Assembly (NCBI GenBank): GCA_037968495.1
Contig: JBBKVP010000001.1
Coordinates: forward strand, 23,712 to 87,711
DNA: 64,000 nt
Direction of reading: 5' to 3'
Source: Aestuarierythrobacter sp037968495
Lineage (GTDB): Bacteria > Pseudomonadota > Alphaproteobacteria > Sphingomonadales > Sphingomonadaceae
Shown: piece after piece, positions 25,104 through 33,507 of the stretch
How the letters are laid out: the number at the start of each line of letters is the position of its first letter
Numbering within the stretch: the first letter of the stretch is position 1
Program-made: the position numbers and the translations under genes
Notes under the pieces: model-generated
Told to the model about the DNA's origin: nothing
Databases searched by the model: none
What the model saw: only the letters and a program-made list of their open reading frames with translations

Positions 25104-25186
25104 ACCCCCCTATAGGGGCAAGCTGTTGCAGGTGAAAGACATCGTGTAGAGTAAGGCGAGATTACCGTAAGTGAGGGGCCGAAATT

Positions 25187-26194
25187 TTGATTGAGCAATA
25201 CGCCACAGACGCAACCGAGGGCAAAGGCGCGCTGATTTTTGGCCGAGTCATGGACGGCAAGGGCGGCTGCCGGGAGATAGATTGGCAAGAGGCTAGTGCC
25301 TGGCAACCTGATGCGCAGGGAGAGGTCATGTGGGTGCATCTGCGCCGTGATCATTCAGAGGTTCGACCTTGGCTTGAAGATGTCGCCGGGATCACCCCGA
25401 CAACCGCTGCTCTCCTTGTTTCCGATTCCACCCGGCCGCGTGCTTTCCGCGAGGCAGAGGCTCTGGTTGCCACGCTGCGGGGGATCAATTTCAATGCCGA
25501 TGCGCAGCCGGAAGATATGATTTCGCTCCAACTATGGTGTGATGGCAAGCGCCTCATCACGTTGCGGCGTCTGCCTATGCAGACGCCGCGCGATGTGCTG
25601 GCACTGCTTGATGAGGGCAATGGTCCCGGCGATGCGGCAGCAGCAATTACCCAGATTGTCGAACAGCTTGTGGCCCGAATGAACCAGTCGATTGTCGATA
25701 TGAACGAGAATATCGACCGGTTGGAGGATGCTGATCCCGATGAAGAAACCGGCAATATGCTGGAGCAGATTGCCAAAATTCGCCGCAACACTCTGGCGCT
25801 AAAACGGCATATGTCACCTCAACACGAAGCGTTGGAGAAAATTTCGAAAGATGCGCCCAAGTGGTTCGAAGACCATGATCGCCGCGAAATTGCCGAGACC
25901 ATTGACCGGTTGCGCCGCTATCTCGACGATCTGGATATCAGCAAGGAAAGCGCACTGGTGCTTCAGGATGACATCCGCGGGCGCGCGTTGGCGCGTTCCG
26001 ACCGGACGAATTACCTGCTGACCATCGTTGCGGCGATTTTCCTGCCGCTGGGGTTTCTTACCGGCCTGATGGGTATCAATGTTGGCGGGATGCCTGGGGT
26101 TGAGAATCCCGACGCGTTCTGGATTGTGGTCGCCGGATGCACATTCATCCTGCTGGCGCTGGTCGTCTTGTTCAAGAAGTGGAAGTGGCTGTAG
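25187..26194 (+). CDS. ZntB/CorA-family zinc or magnesium transporter
   Basis: A 335-residue CorA-superfamily protein: a large N-terminal cytosolic domain with long helices (MNENIDRLEDADPDEETG region), then two C-terminal membrane helices separated by the signature loop GLMGINVGGMPG. The GIN core in place of GMN points to the ZntB branch, which moves zinc. The start is TTG at 25187, supported by GAGGGG upstream and by the sequence beginning well inside the family. It is divergent from ispG. Confidence 0.88.
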   Translation: MIEQYATDATEGKGALIFGRVMDGKGGCREIDWQEASAWQPDAQGEVMWVHLRRDHSEVRPWLEDVAGITPTTAALLVSDSTRPRAFREAEALVATLRGINFNADAQPEDMISLQLWCDGKRLITLRRLPMQTPRDVLALLDEGNGPGDAAAAITQIVEQLVARMNQSIVDMNENIDRLEDADPDEETGNMLEQIAKIRRNTLALKRHMSPQHEALEKISKDAPKWFEDHDRREIAETIDRLRRYLDDLDISKESALVLQDDIRGRALARSDRTNYLLTIVAAIFLPLGFLTGLMGINVGGMPGVENPDAFWIVVAGCTFILLALVVLFKKWKWL

Positions 26195-26200
26195 AGCCGC

Positions 26201-26719
26201 TCACCTGCTTAGGCGAAGCTCATAAAGAAACTCGTCATCGCGGTGGCTGCCGACCATGAAGTCGATGTCAGCAATCTTGGCGAAGCCGTAGCGCTGGTAA
26301 AAGCGCTGGGCGCCATGATTTTCGCTCCATACTGATAGCTGCATCGCGTCTTTGCCGCGCTCGTTTGCTTCGGTCAGTGCCCAATCCATGAGAGCCGCGC
26401 CAATGCCTTTTCCAGTATAACCGGGTGCTGTGTAAAGCTGATTGAGGGCCATCGGATCGGCGGCGTTGGAGAGCTCGCGGTACGGGCTGACAACGCTGAT
26501 CTTGCAATAGCCGTGCAGAGTCTCGCCATCTGTTGCCAGCCAGTATTGTCTGTTCGGGTCGGCCATGTCCTGGGCCACGCTTTTTTCCGAATAGGCTGCA
26601 TCCAGAAAAGCGCTCAAATCTGCACTTTTGTAAACATGCCCGAAAGCGGCGACAAAGCTGTCGCGGCCGATGGCGGCGAGGGCGGGCAGATCATCCAAAG
26701 AAGCGGGGCGCAGGATCAT
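26201..26719 (-). CDS. GNAT-family N-acetyltransferase
   Basis: A 172-residue single-domain acetyltransferase. The opening ILRPASLDDLPALAAIGRDSF is a typical GNAT start, acetyl-CoA binding is at YTGKGIGAALMDWAL (R/Q-x-x-G-x-G/A motif with Lys in the first place), and VWSENHGAQRFYQRYGF is the classic motif B. The target is unknown. It converges with the ZntB-like gene, with 6 nt between stops. Confidence 0.92.
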   Translation of the reverse strand: MILRPASLDDLPALAAIGRDSFVAAFGHVYKSADLSAFLDAAYSEKSVAQDMADPNRQYWLATDGETLHGYCKISVVSPYRELSNAADPMALNQLYTAPGYTGKGIGAALMDWALTEANERGKDAMQLSVWSENHGAQRFYQRYGFAKIADIDFMVGSHRDDEFLYELRLSR

Positions 26720-26767
26720 GATCCCGCGCCCCTAACTTCTTTAGCCGTTAATTTGAAGCAATAGCTT

Positions 26768-27976
26768 CTATGCCCCAGGAGGCAGCGGCTTCTTGCTTTT
26801 CTTGGCGGCATTGTTTGTGTCGGTATCCATCTGTTCCAGCTTGCGGCCCGCCCAGTCACGGCCACCAAGGCCGAAGGCGAGAGCACCGGCAACTGCGCCG
26901 CCGATCACCATTGCACCGAATGCCATGTCGACGATTTCTTCACCGACACCCATGAAGCGCAGCCCCATGAAGGTGAAGATAAGCATCGTTGCATAACGCA
27001 CGATTGTTCCTGCTGTGCTGCCTTCGCTGGCGCCCGAAACAACGTTCGAGACCAGATTGGCAACCAGGAAACCGACGCCGATCACAACTGCGCCGAATAC
27101 TACGCTACCGCCCAGCTCAAGCACTTGATTAAGGATTGCAGTGAGCGCGGGGAAGTTCAGTAGCTCGGTGGCCGAGATAGCGAAGAACAGCACGATAGCG
27201 ATCTGTACCAGACGGGCAATCACGCTCGATGCCGGCGTGCTTGCTGGCAGCAGGCCGATGGCTTCGACCGAACGGTCGACCCCTAAGCCGCTCAGCAAAT
27301 CCTTGATCAAATCGACTGCAAAGCGGCTGATGAAATAACCAAAGCCCAACAATACGCCCGCCAGGATGATATTAGGCACAGCAGCCAAAATCATGCTGAG
27401 CATATCGGTGGCCGGTACTGAAACGGCATCTATATCGAGCACGCCCAATGCGCCGATGGCGACAGGAATGGCAATGAAGACATAGAAGATCGTACCGATT
27501 GTTTTGCTTATAACGTTGGTGCCGGTGACATTTTCGATGCCGCCCTTGCTGGCCCATTTATCCAGATCGATAGCGTCCATTGCGGTAACTGCAATATCGC
27601 GCACGATGCCAGCAATCATCAAACCTACGAACAGCAGAATGGCTGCCCCGATGAGGTTGGGAACCAGAGACATAACGTTGTTGAGCAGATTGTTGATTGG
27701 TCCGGCGACTGCGCCGAGATCGAGTACGTTCAAAACGGCCATGAGACCGAACAGCCAAACAAATAGCGCAACGATCTTACCGAGAGATACCCCGACAGAA
27801 GCGCCGCTGCTCGTGCTCCGCTGAAATACGGGGACTGTGTCGACTATTTTCGCGAAGGCCCATTTGGCTGCCTTTGCCAATGCCCATGTCACGACTAGAA
27901 TGACTATTACGTATACGGCTTTCATGCCGAGTTCCATCGCGACCCCTTGATCGAAACGATAATTTCCTACTTGCAC
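26768..27976 (-). CDS. MscS-type / TM-helix-repeat membrane protein
   Basis: A 402-residue protein with about ten to eleven hydrophobic helices and no large soluble domain. It consists of repeated units with Gly-rich helices (LIGAAILLFVGLMIAGIVRDI, IILAGVLLGFGYFISRF, FGAVVIGVGFLVANLVSN), the pattern of 'conserved TM helix' repeats found in mechanosensitive-channel-related proteins. The classical MscS beta domain is missing, so gating by tension is only a guess. The GTG at 27976 has GGGGAGA seven bases upstream. The Lys/Pro tail is cytosolic. Confidence 0.75.
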   Translation of the reverse strand: MQVGNYRFDQGVAMELGMKAVYVIVILVVTWALAKAAKWAFAKIVDTVPVFQRSTSSGASVGVSLGKIVALFVWLFGLMAVLNVLDLGAVAGPINNLLNNVMSLVPNLIGAAILLFVGLMIAGIVRDIAVTAMDAIDLDKWASKGGIENVTGTNVISKTIGTIFYVFIAIPVAIGALGVLDIDAVSVPATDMLSMILAAVPNIILAGVLLGFGYFISRFAVDLIKDLLSGLGVDRSVEAIGLLPASTPASSVIARLVQIAIVLFFAISATELLNFPALTAILNQVLELGGSVVFGAVVIGVGFLVANLVSNVVSGASEGSTAGTIVRYATMLIFTFMGLRFMGVGEEIVDMAFGAMVIGGAVAGALAFGLGGRDWAGRKLEQMDTDTNNAAKKSKKPLPPGA

Positions 27977-28066
27977 GGTTTAGTCTCCCCTTGTTTGTAT
28001 TGATCGCACATCTAACACAGTTCATCCCTCAACCGAAGGGGCCGCGCCAAAATAGTGGAGAACATC

Positions 28067-29083
28067 ATGCTGGAACGTCTGGGAATTATCTGCTCTGCGC
28101 TGTTTATGATTGGCATATCTATTGCCGCAACTGCTCAAGAGGTCACAATGTCTGAGAACGAAAAATCCCGTTGGAGCATCGCAATTCATGGCGGCGCAGG
28201 CACGATGTCACGCGACAAGATGACCGATGAATTGCAGGCTGAATATAAGGCGGCGCTGCAAGCGGCTTTGGATGCGGGCGCCACCATCTTGGCCGATGAC
28301 GGCGAGGCCTTGGACGCGGTGCAGGCCGCCATCATCATTCTCGAAGACGATCCGCATTTCAACGCCGGACGCGGCGCGGTGTTCACTTATAAGGGCGTGA
28401 ACGAACATGATGCGGCGATCATGGATGGCAGTGACCGTTCCGCCGGGGCCAGCACCGGCACAACGCAAGTCAAAAACCCGATCTTGCTTGCTCGCTCCGT
28501 TATGGAGGACAGCCCGCATGTATTCCTCAGCCGAGAAGGCGCAGAAGTATTCGCTCGCGAGCAGGGAATTGAATTGGTCGATCCTGACTGGTTCGCGACG
28601 GCGGAGCGTTGGCGGCAGCTTGAAGAGCTCAAGGCAAAGAAGCTCGGCTGGTTCGATGTCGACTTGAAATATGGCACGGTTGGTGCAGTCGCAGTCGACA
28701 GCAATGGTAACATCGCAGCGGGCACTTCCACCGGCGGCCTCACCGGCAAGCGCTGGGGCCGCGTGGGCGATTCGCCGATTATCGGCGCAGGCACTTATGC
28801 CGATAACCGCGCCTGTGCGGTGTCCGCTACGGGTGCTGGCGAGTTCTTCATTCGCGCTGGTGTAGCGCATGAAATCTGCGCGCGGATGCGGATGCTCGGC
28901 GAAAGCGCGGAAATTGCAGCGCAAGCCGTCATCGCCGAAGTGGGCGAACTTGGTGGAGATGGCGGCGTGATCGTCGCAGCACCGGATGGCACAACTGCCT
29001 TCGCGATGAACACTCCAGGAATGTACCGGGGCCGCGCTGATAGTAATGGATTAAGTGAAGTTTCTATATTCGGAGATGAATAA
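28067..29083 (+). CDS. Isoaspartyl peptidase / L-asparaginase (Ntn hydrolase), exported form
   Basis: An Ntn hydrolase that cleaves itself before a threonine to become active on isoaspartyl dipeptides or asparagine. The 338-residue chain starts with a signal-like helix (LGIICSALFMIGISIAATAQ), then SIAIHGGAGTMSRD. The autocleavage site is in LKYGTVGAVAVD (Gly/Thr bond), and GTSTGGLTGKRWGRVGDSPIIGAG follows as the substrate pocket (seen in parts). The signal sequence suggests a periplasmic enzyme, not the common cytosolic form. The ATG at 28067 with GGAGA upstream was chosen over the GTG at 28055. Confidence 0.92.
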   Translation: MLERLGIICSALFMIGISIAATAQEVTMSENEKSRWSIAIHGGAGTMSRDKMTDELQAEYKAALQAALDAGATILADDGEALDAVQAAIIILEDDPHFNAGRGAVFTYKGVNEHDAAIMDGSDRSAGASTGTTQVKNPILLARSVMEDSPHVFLSREGAEVFAREQGIELVDPDWFATAERWRQLEELKAKKLGWFDVDLKYGTVGAVAVDSNGNIAAGTSTGGLTGKRWGRVGDSPIIGAGTYADNRACAVSATGAGEFFIRAGVAHEICARMRMLGESAEIAAQAVIAEVGELGGDGGVIVAAPDGTTAFAMNTPGMYRGRADSNGLSEVSIFGDE

Positions 29084-29242
29084 GTAAAAGCATCGAAGGT
29101 CACTTAATTGACTCTTGATTGATCATACTCCTATAATTTTATTCCCGAGTGAAGATTTATTCGGGGTCGCTCTTTTATCGGGAATGCTGGTGCTGACCAT
29201 GGTGTATGGTTGGTATGTCAGCTTTGATAGGGGCTGAACACT

Positions 29243-29692
29243 ATGAAATATTTTGGGAAGGCGGCAATTATTGCTGCTTCGGTTGGATTTGTATTCGCAA
29301 CGCCGGCGATGGCTCAGGACCAATATCCGCTGGTTGGCGGTGACTGGGTTGAAGTGACGGGCATTAGCATCGACGACGGGCATTCGCTCGATTACGCGAA
29401 CCATTTGGCAGCCCAGTGGCGGGTTGGCCAAGATTTTGCCGTCGAGCAGGGGTGGATTACCGGTTACGAGATATTGGCCAATGTGCATTCCCGTGCAGGT
29501 GAACCAGACCTCTATCTGATTACGCGATTTGGCGATTTTGAGGATGAGGCCGAGGCCGAGCGCCGGGGCAAGCTTTATCGAGAGATGATGAAGAAGAACA
29601 TCGCCAAGCTGCAAGAGGAGTCAGGTGGCCGTGCGGAATATCGCACCATAATGAGCACAACCCTGATGCAAGAGCTGACTTGGCGCGAGTGA
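29243..29692 (+). CDS. Unrecognised small secreted protein
   Basis: A 149-residue precursor with a clear signal peptide (AAIIAASVGFVFATPAMAQ; cleavage likely after AMA). The mature part of about 125 residues is acidic, begins DQYPLVGGDWVEVTGI, and ends in a helical Lys/Glu stretch and a conserved-looking MSTTLMQELTWRE. I do not recognise the family. The alternation of short strands and helices could be a dimeric alpha/beta barrel, but no motif confirms it. Isolated gene with a terminator behind it. Confidence 0.82.
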   Translation: MKYFGKAAIIAASVGFVFATPAMAQDQYPLVGGDWVEVTGISIDDGHSLDYANHLAAQWRVGQDFAVEQGWITGYEILANVHSRAGEPDLYLITRFGDFEDEAEAERRGKLYREMMKKNIAKLQEESGGRAEYRTIMSTTLMQELTWRE

Positions 29693-29711
29693 TCGCCGCC
29701 AATTGACGAAG

Positions 29712-29739
29712 AAGGGGAGGGCTGCGGCTCTCCCCTTTT
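29712..29739 (+). terminator. Rho-independent terminator after the secreted protein
   Basis: Arms AAGGGGAG (29712-29719) and CTCCCCTT (29730-29737) with a ten-base loop, ending in TTTT. It lies between two convergent genes and ends just before the beta-lactamase stop. Confidence 0.88.
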
Positions 29740-29740
29740 G

Positions 29741-30646
29741 TTATATTGGTCGGGCAGAAGTTGCTGCAATCGCTCCCAAGGCGGCCAGCACTGCGGCACT
29801 GTCCCGTTCGACGCGGTAATGCACTTCTTCGAGGCGCAAATATCCCGTTATGATTAGCGGCGCGCCCGTTGGTGGTTCGGCGAAGGCCAGATCGACATAG
29901 ATGCTGCCCATTCCGTCGGCGAAAGCCGTTCCGGTCTTGTCGCCCGTGGCCCATCCTTCGGGAATGCCGCCGCGAATGCGGTTCATGCCGGTGTCGGTTT
30001 CAATCATCCAGCTGCGCAATGTCTGTCGCATCTTGCCGGGCAGGGCGTAGCCATAGAGCAAGGCGTGCACAGTATTTGCCATCGCGCGCGGCGTGGTCGT
30101 GTCGCGAACTTCACCTGGCGGGACAAAGTTCAGGTCCGTTTCAAAGCGGTCTAGCCGGCTGACATCGTCGCCGATGGAGCGCCAGAATGCTGTCATCGCC
30201 TTTGGGCCGCCAAGGCGCCTGAGCAAGATGTTTGCTGCTGCATTGTCGCTTTTCGTCAGCGTAGTCTTGGCCAGATTGGCAATTGTCATCGTCTGGCCAA
30301 CGCGTTCCTTTGTCACCGGCGAGTATGAGACGATGTCGCCGGACGTAACAGGCAGCGCCATATCCAGTGCATCGCCGCCATTTGCCGCGCGCTGCATCGC
30401 CAGCGCCGCTAAGGACAGTTTGAAAGACGAGCAATGCGCGAAGCGTTCGTCCATGCGATTGCCGAAGATTTCACCGCTGCCGGTGTCAAGCACCGCCGCA
30501 CCCAATGCGCCGCCGCTTTCGCCCTCAAGTGAGCGGACCCGCGCGGATGCATCGAAAGATGAGCCCGTTTTCACGCAGCCCCCAAGCGCGCTTGCCGCGA
30601 GGGCCGCACTGCTTCCGGCGAGAATAGTCCGGCGATCATAAGTCAT
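29741..30646 (-). CDS. Class A beta-lactamase, Tat-exported lipoprotein
   Basis: A serine beta-lactamase with all class A motifs: S73-x-x-K76 (CSSFKL), SDN at 133-135, the omega-loop E169 with N173 (FETDLN), and KTG at 237-239. The N-terminus RRTILAGSSAALAASALGGC combines a twin-arginine motif with a lipobox (Cys24), so it should be exported folded and anchored in a membrane. From the ATG at 30646 it is 301 residues. Its start overlaps the stop of the preceding GNAT remnant. It looks chromosomal and intrinsic; whether it confers resistance cannot be told from sequence. Confidence 0.95.
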   Translation of the reverse strand: MTYDRRTILAGSSAALAASALGGCVKTGSSFDASARVRSLEGESGGALGAAVLDTGSGEIFGNRMDERFAHCSSFKLSLAALAMQRAANGGDALDMALPVTSGDIVSYSPVTKERVGQTMTIANLAKTTLTKSDNAAANILLRRLGGPKAMTAFWRSIGDDVSRLDRFETDLNFVPPGEVRDTTTPRAMANTVHALLYGYALPGKMRQTLRSWMIETDTGMNRIRGGIPEGWATGDKTGTAFADGMGSIYVDLAFAEPPTGAPLIITGYLRLEEVHYRVERDSAAVLAALGAIAATSARPI

Positions 30647-30978
30647 AGGTGGAGCTCCATGCAGACGCTGAATTCGTCGGACACATAATCGTCGAAAGGG
30701 TCGCATTCCGCAAATCCGTAATTCGAATAGAGCCGCGCAGCATCGGCAAATTGCACAGGCCTACCGGTTTCGAGCCCGACCCATGAATAGCTGCGCCGCT
30801 TTGCTTCATCCAGTAGCGCGGTCAGCATCGCTTGGCCCGCATCCTTAACGCGGAATGCCGGGGCTGCGCGCATTGCCTTTAGCTCGCCGCGCTTGTTATC
30901 CAGGTGTTTTAAAGCGCCGCACGCGGCCAATTGTCCATCCGCCCAAGCGGTAAAGAAACTCACATCAGGCTCTTGCAA
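30643..30978 (-). pseudogene. N-terminally truncated GNAT acetyltransferase
   Basis: The frame encodes the C-terminal two thirds of a GNAT domain (VSFFTAWADGQLAACGALK, RGELKAMRAAPAFRVKDAGQAML, FADAARLYSNYGFAECDPF). A normal family member has about 150 residues; here only 111 follow the sole usable start, a TTG at 30978 without a ribosome site. The frame stays open upstream to a stop at 31111-31113. The residues nearest the TTG (SPACKVNSLPPERLQEPDV) still look family-like, but further upstream they do not. Most likely a decayed 5' end. Its stop overlaps the beta-lactamase start, so it could still serve translation coupling. Confidence 0.6.
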
Positions 30979-31115
30979 ACGTTCGGGCGGAAGCGAGTTA
31001 ACTTTGCAGGCGGGAGACCAGCTATAGCCTTTTGGCCGGAAGTTTGGCTTGCCCCCGTCGTCACAATGATGGTGGTGGCATCGGCCGCAGGCCAGCGCAA
31101 CTGGCCAGCTTCATA

Positions 31116-32012
31116 CTATCCGCGTTTTCTGGCTTGGGCGTAAGCGCCTAGGATGCGGAGCTCTTTACAGTGGAACGCCAGTTCTTCCAGCGCGCGGTCG
31201 ACCGCTGCATCGCCGGGCGCACCAATAATATCGGCATAGAACATGGTGGCGGAAAAGCTTGCGCCCTTTTGGTAGCTTTCCAGCTTTGTAATATTGACGC
31301 CATTGGTCGCAAAACCGCCCATCGCCTTATAGAGCGCGGCAGGGATGTTCTTCACTTCGAAGATCAGTGTCGTCATCGCCGCTTCGCCGGCTAGTTCGGC
31401 GGGATCGCGGCCTTCTTTCGCCAGAACCACGAAGCGGGTCATATTGTCAGCGGCGTCCTCGACCTGATCGTCGATGACTTTGAGCCCATACAGATCTGCA
31501 GCGATTTTCGGAGCGATGGCAGCGATGAAGGGGTTGCCGCTGTCCGCAACAAACGCGGCTGCGCCGGCCGTGTCGCTATAGCTGATCGGAACAATGTCAC
31601 GCTCGCGAAGATAATGGCGCGATTGGCCAAGTGCCTGCGGGTGGCTGTAGGCCGCCTCAAACGGGCCTTTGGTGTCCAGCGCCATCAAAGCATGGGTGAT
31701 CGGCATGAAATGCTCGGCCACAATCGCAAGGCCGCTTTCGGGCAGCAGAAAATGGATGTCGGCCACTCGGCCATGCTGGCTGTTTTCAATCGGAATAATC
31801 GCGCAGCCCGCGCGGCTTTGCTTCACTGCATCAATCGCATCTTCGAAACTGAAGCTCGGCAGCGGTAGCGCATCGGGCGCAAACTCCATTCCGGCACGGT
31901 GCGAATTGGCGCCGGGTGAACCCTGCCATGCAATTGCGCGCATTGGATCGGTGGCAGCTTCGCTGCGCATTTTCTCGACCATAGCGACGGCGGGGGCTGG
32001 AAAGCTTTGCAT
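31116..32012 (-). CDS. pheA: Prephenate dehydratase
   Basis: Converts prephenate to phenylpyruvate in phenylalanine synthesis. The 298 residues comprise the dehydratase domain (AWQGSPGANSHRAG at its start, IPIENSQHGRVADIHFLL, and the catalytic-region NMTRFVVL with the conserved T-R-F) followed by a C-terminal ACT domain (GGFATNGVNITKLESYQKG) for feedback by phenylalanine. No chorismate mutase domain is attached, the normal alphaproteobacterial form. CGGGAA lies before the ATG. Confidence 0.96.
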   Translation of the reverse strand: MQSFPAPAVAMVEKMRSEAATDPMRAIAWQGSPGANSHRAGMEFAPDALPLPSFSFEDAIDAVKQSRAGCAIIPIENSQHGRVADIHFLLPESGLAIVAEHFMPITHALMALDTKGPFEAAYSHPQALGQSRHYLRERDIVPISYSDTAGAAAFVADSGNPFIAAIAPKIAADLYGLKVIDDQVEDAADNMTRFVVLAKEGRDPAELAGEAAMTTLIFEVKNIPAALYKAMGGFATNGVNITKLESYQKGASFSATMFYADIIGAPGDAAVDRALEELAFHCKELRILGAYAQARKRG

Positions 32013-32150
32013 AATTCCCGGCGATTAGTGCGGCGAATTGCTGGCGGCAAGCGTCTTAGCCCCTTGCGAAGCGGCGACGTGCTGATTAGAGCGGCGGCCA
32101 AGCAGCAGATTTATTGCTGTACCCTATTATCAAGCACGGAATTTTACGCG

Positions 32151-32813
32151 ATGGGCGACCGTTTCAACACCACAGCCGGCTGGGTCCTTTTTGCAGGGAT
32201 CATTGCGCTGGGTCTTTCAAGCATCTCAATGAGGATTTTCGATACGCACCGTCCCGAAGAAATGGCCTATCCGATTGAGGGTGTCGTATCTTCCGAAGGC
32301 GGCGACTCTGGGCCTTCCTTGGCGATGTTGTTATCCACTGCCGACATTGCTGCTGGCGAGAAAGTCTTTGCGAAATGTGTTGCCTGCCATACACCCAATC
32401 AGGGCGGCGCCAATGGGATCGGTCCTAATCTGTACGGGATTATGGGCAAGCCAGTGGGTAAGCACGCTGCAGGGTTCGCGTATAGTTCGGCACTGTCGGG
32501 CCATGGTGGTAATTGGGATTTCGATAATATGGATGCCTGGCTGAAGAGTCCGAAGGCATTTGCGTCGGGTACCAAGATGAGTTTTGCCGGACTTGGCAAG
32601 GACGAAGATCGCGCCAATGTGATTGCCTACCTTAATTCTTTGGGCTCGAACCTTCCATTGCCAACCGTCGAAGCCGTTCCGGTTGAAGCAGATGCTTTGG
32701 CGCCCGGCGAAGACGCACCAGGTGCAGGCCCGGGTGCAGTAGACGGCGCTGACCCAAGCGCTGTGGAAGCTGCTGGCGCTATGGGCGCCGCACAGCCGGT
32801 CCCATCAAACTAA
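32151..32813 (+). CDS. Membrane-anchored class I cytochrome c (CycM-like)
   Basis: A 220-residue protein with an uncleaved-looking N-terminal anchor (WVLFAGIIALGLSSI), a linker, and one c-type heme domain: CVACH binds heme and KMSFAG supplies the distal methionine. It matches the CycM/cytochrome c552 type that passes electrons to terminal oxidases at the inner membrane. After the heme domain comes an unusual tail of about 45 residues, rich in Ala, Pro, Gly and Glu, of unknown role. The ATG at 32151 begins the family-like sequence; longer frames start inside pheA. Confidence 0.93.
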   Translation: MGDRFNTTAGWVLFAGIIALGLSSISMRIFDTHRPEEMAYPIEGVVSSEGGDSGPSLAMLLSTADIAAGEKVFAKCVACHTPNQGGANGIGPNLYGIMGKPVGKHAAGFAYSSALSGHGGNWDFDNMDAWLKSPKAFASGTKMSFAGLGKDEDRANVIAYLNSLGSNLPLPTVEAVPVEADALAPGEDAPGAGPGAVDGADPSAVEAAGAMGAAQPVPSN

Positions 32814-32847
32814 GCTAATTTCAAACGGCTGGGTGCGCGCACGCGCG

Positions 32848-33507
32848 TCAGCCTTTGAATCCCTGAGCAACGACATACCATTCGGAGCTGCCCTTGCGGC
32901 TCGCGGGTGGTTTGGCATGTTTGACGGTAGTGAAGTGCTTCTTCAGCAGATCAAGCAGGTCCTTGTCGGTCCCGCCAGCCAGCACCTTGGCAATGAAGGT
33001 GCCGCCTTGTGAAAGGTTTTCTGTAGCAAACCACGCAGCTGCTTCGACCAAGCCCATCGTGCGCAAGTGATCGGTCTGTTTGTGGCCAACCGTGTTGGCA
33101 GCCATATCCGACATCACAAGATCGGGCGGCCCGTCGAGCGCTTCGCTTAGCGCATCGGGCGCTGCATCATCCATGAAATCCATTTGGAAGATTGTGACGC
33201 CTTCGATCGGATCGGTTTCGAGCAAGTCGATACCGACGATGGACGCTCTTGGCGACACTTTGCGCACGACTTGGCTCCAGCCGCCGGGAGTGATGCCCAA
33301 ATCCACTACTCGCTTGGCACCCTTGAGCAGCTTAAACTTCTCGTCCAGCTCGATCAGCTTATAGGCCGCGCGACTACGGTAACCGTCTGCCTTTGCCTTT
33401 TTGACATAGGGATCGTTTAGCTGCCGCTCGAGCCAGCGAGTGGAAGATGCGCTGCGTTTCTTCGCCGTGCGGACTTTGCGGTCCGGGTCTTTGCCTGAAC
33501 GGCTCAA
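32848..33507 (-). CDS. rlmE: 23S rRNA 2'-O-ribose methyltransferase RlmE
   Basis: Methylates U2552 (E. coli numbering) of 23S rRNA late in 50S assembly. The 219-residue protein has the family opening RWLERQLNDPYVKKAKADGYRSRAAYKL, the SAM site VDLGITPGGWSQVV, and the K-D-K-E type catalytic positions around MSDMAANTVGHKQTDH, GTFIAKVLAGG and GSSEWYVVAQGF. The usual A-A/A-P in the SAM loop is replaced by I-T, a mild variation. The start is a TTG overlapping the ppx/gppA stop (TTGA). Confidence 0.94.
   Translation of the reverse strand: MSRSGKDPDRKVRTAKKRSASSTRWLERQLNDPYVKKAKADGYRSRAAYKLIELDEKFKLLKGAKRVVDLGITPGGWSQVVRKVSPRASIVGIDLLETDPIEGVTIFQMDFMDDAAPDALSEALDGPPDLVMSDMAANTVGHKQTDHLRTMGLVEAAAWFATENLSQGGTFIAKVLAGGTDKDLLDLLKKHFTTVKHAKPPASRKGSSEWYVVAQGFKG

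Noticed and set aside
32827..32853. GC-rich hairpin between cytochrome c and rlmE as a terminator
   Set aside because: Alternating GC sequence with several competing folds and no T-run; it also overlaps the rlmE stop.
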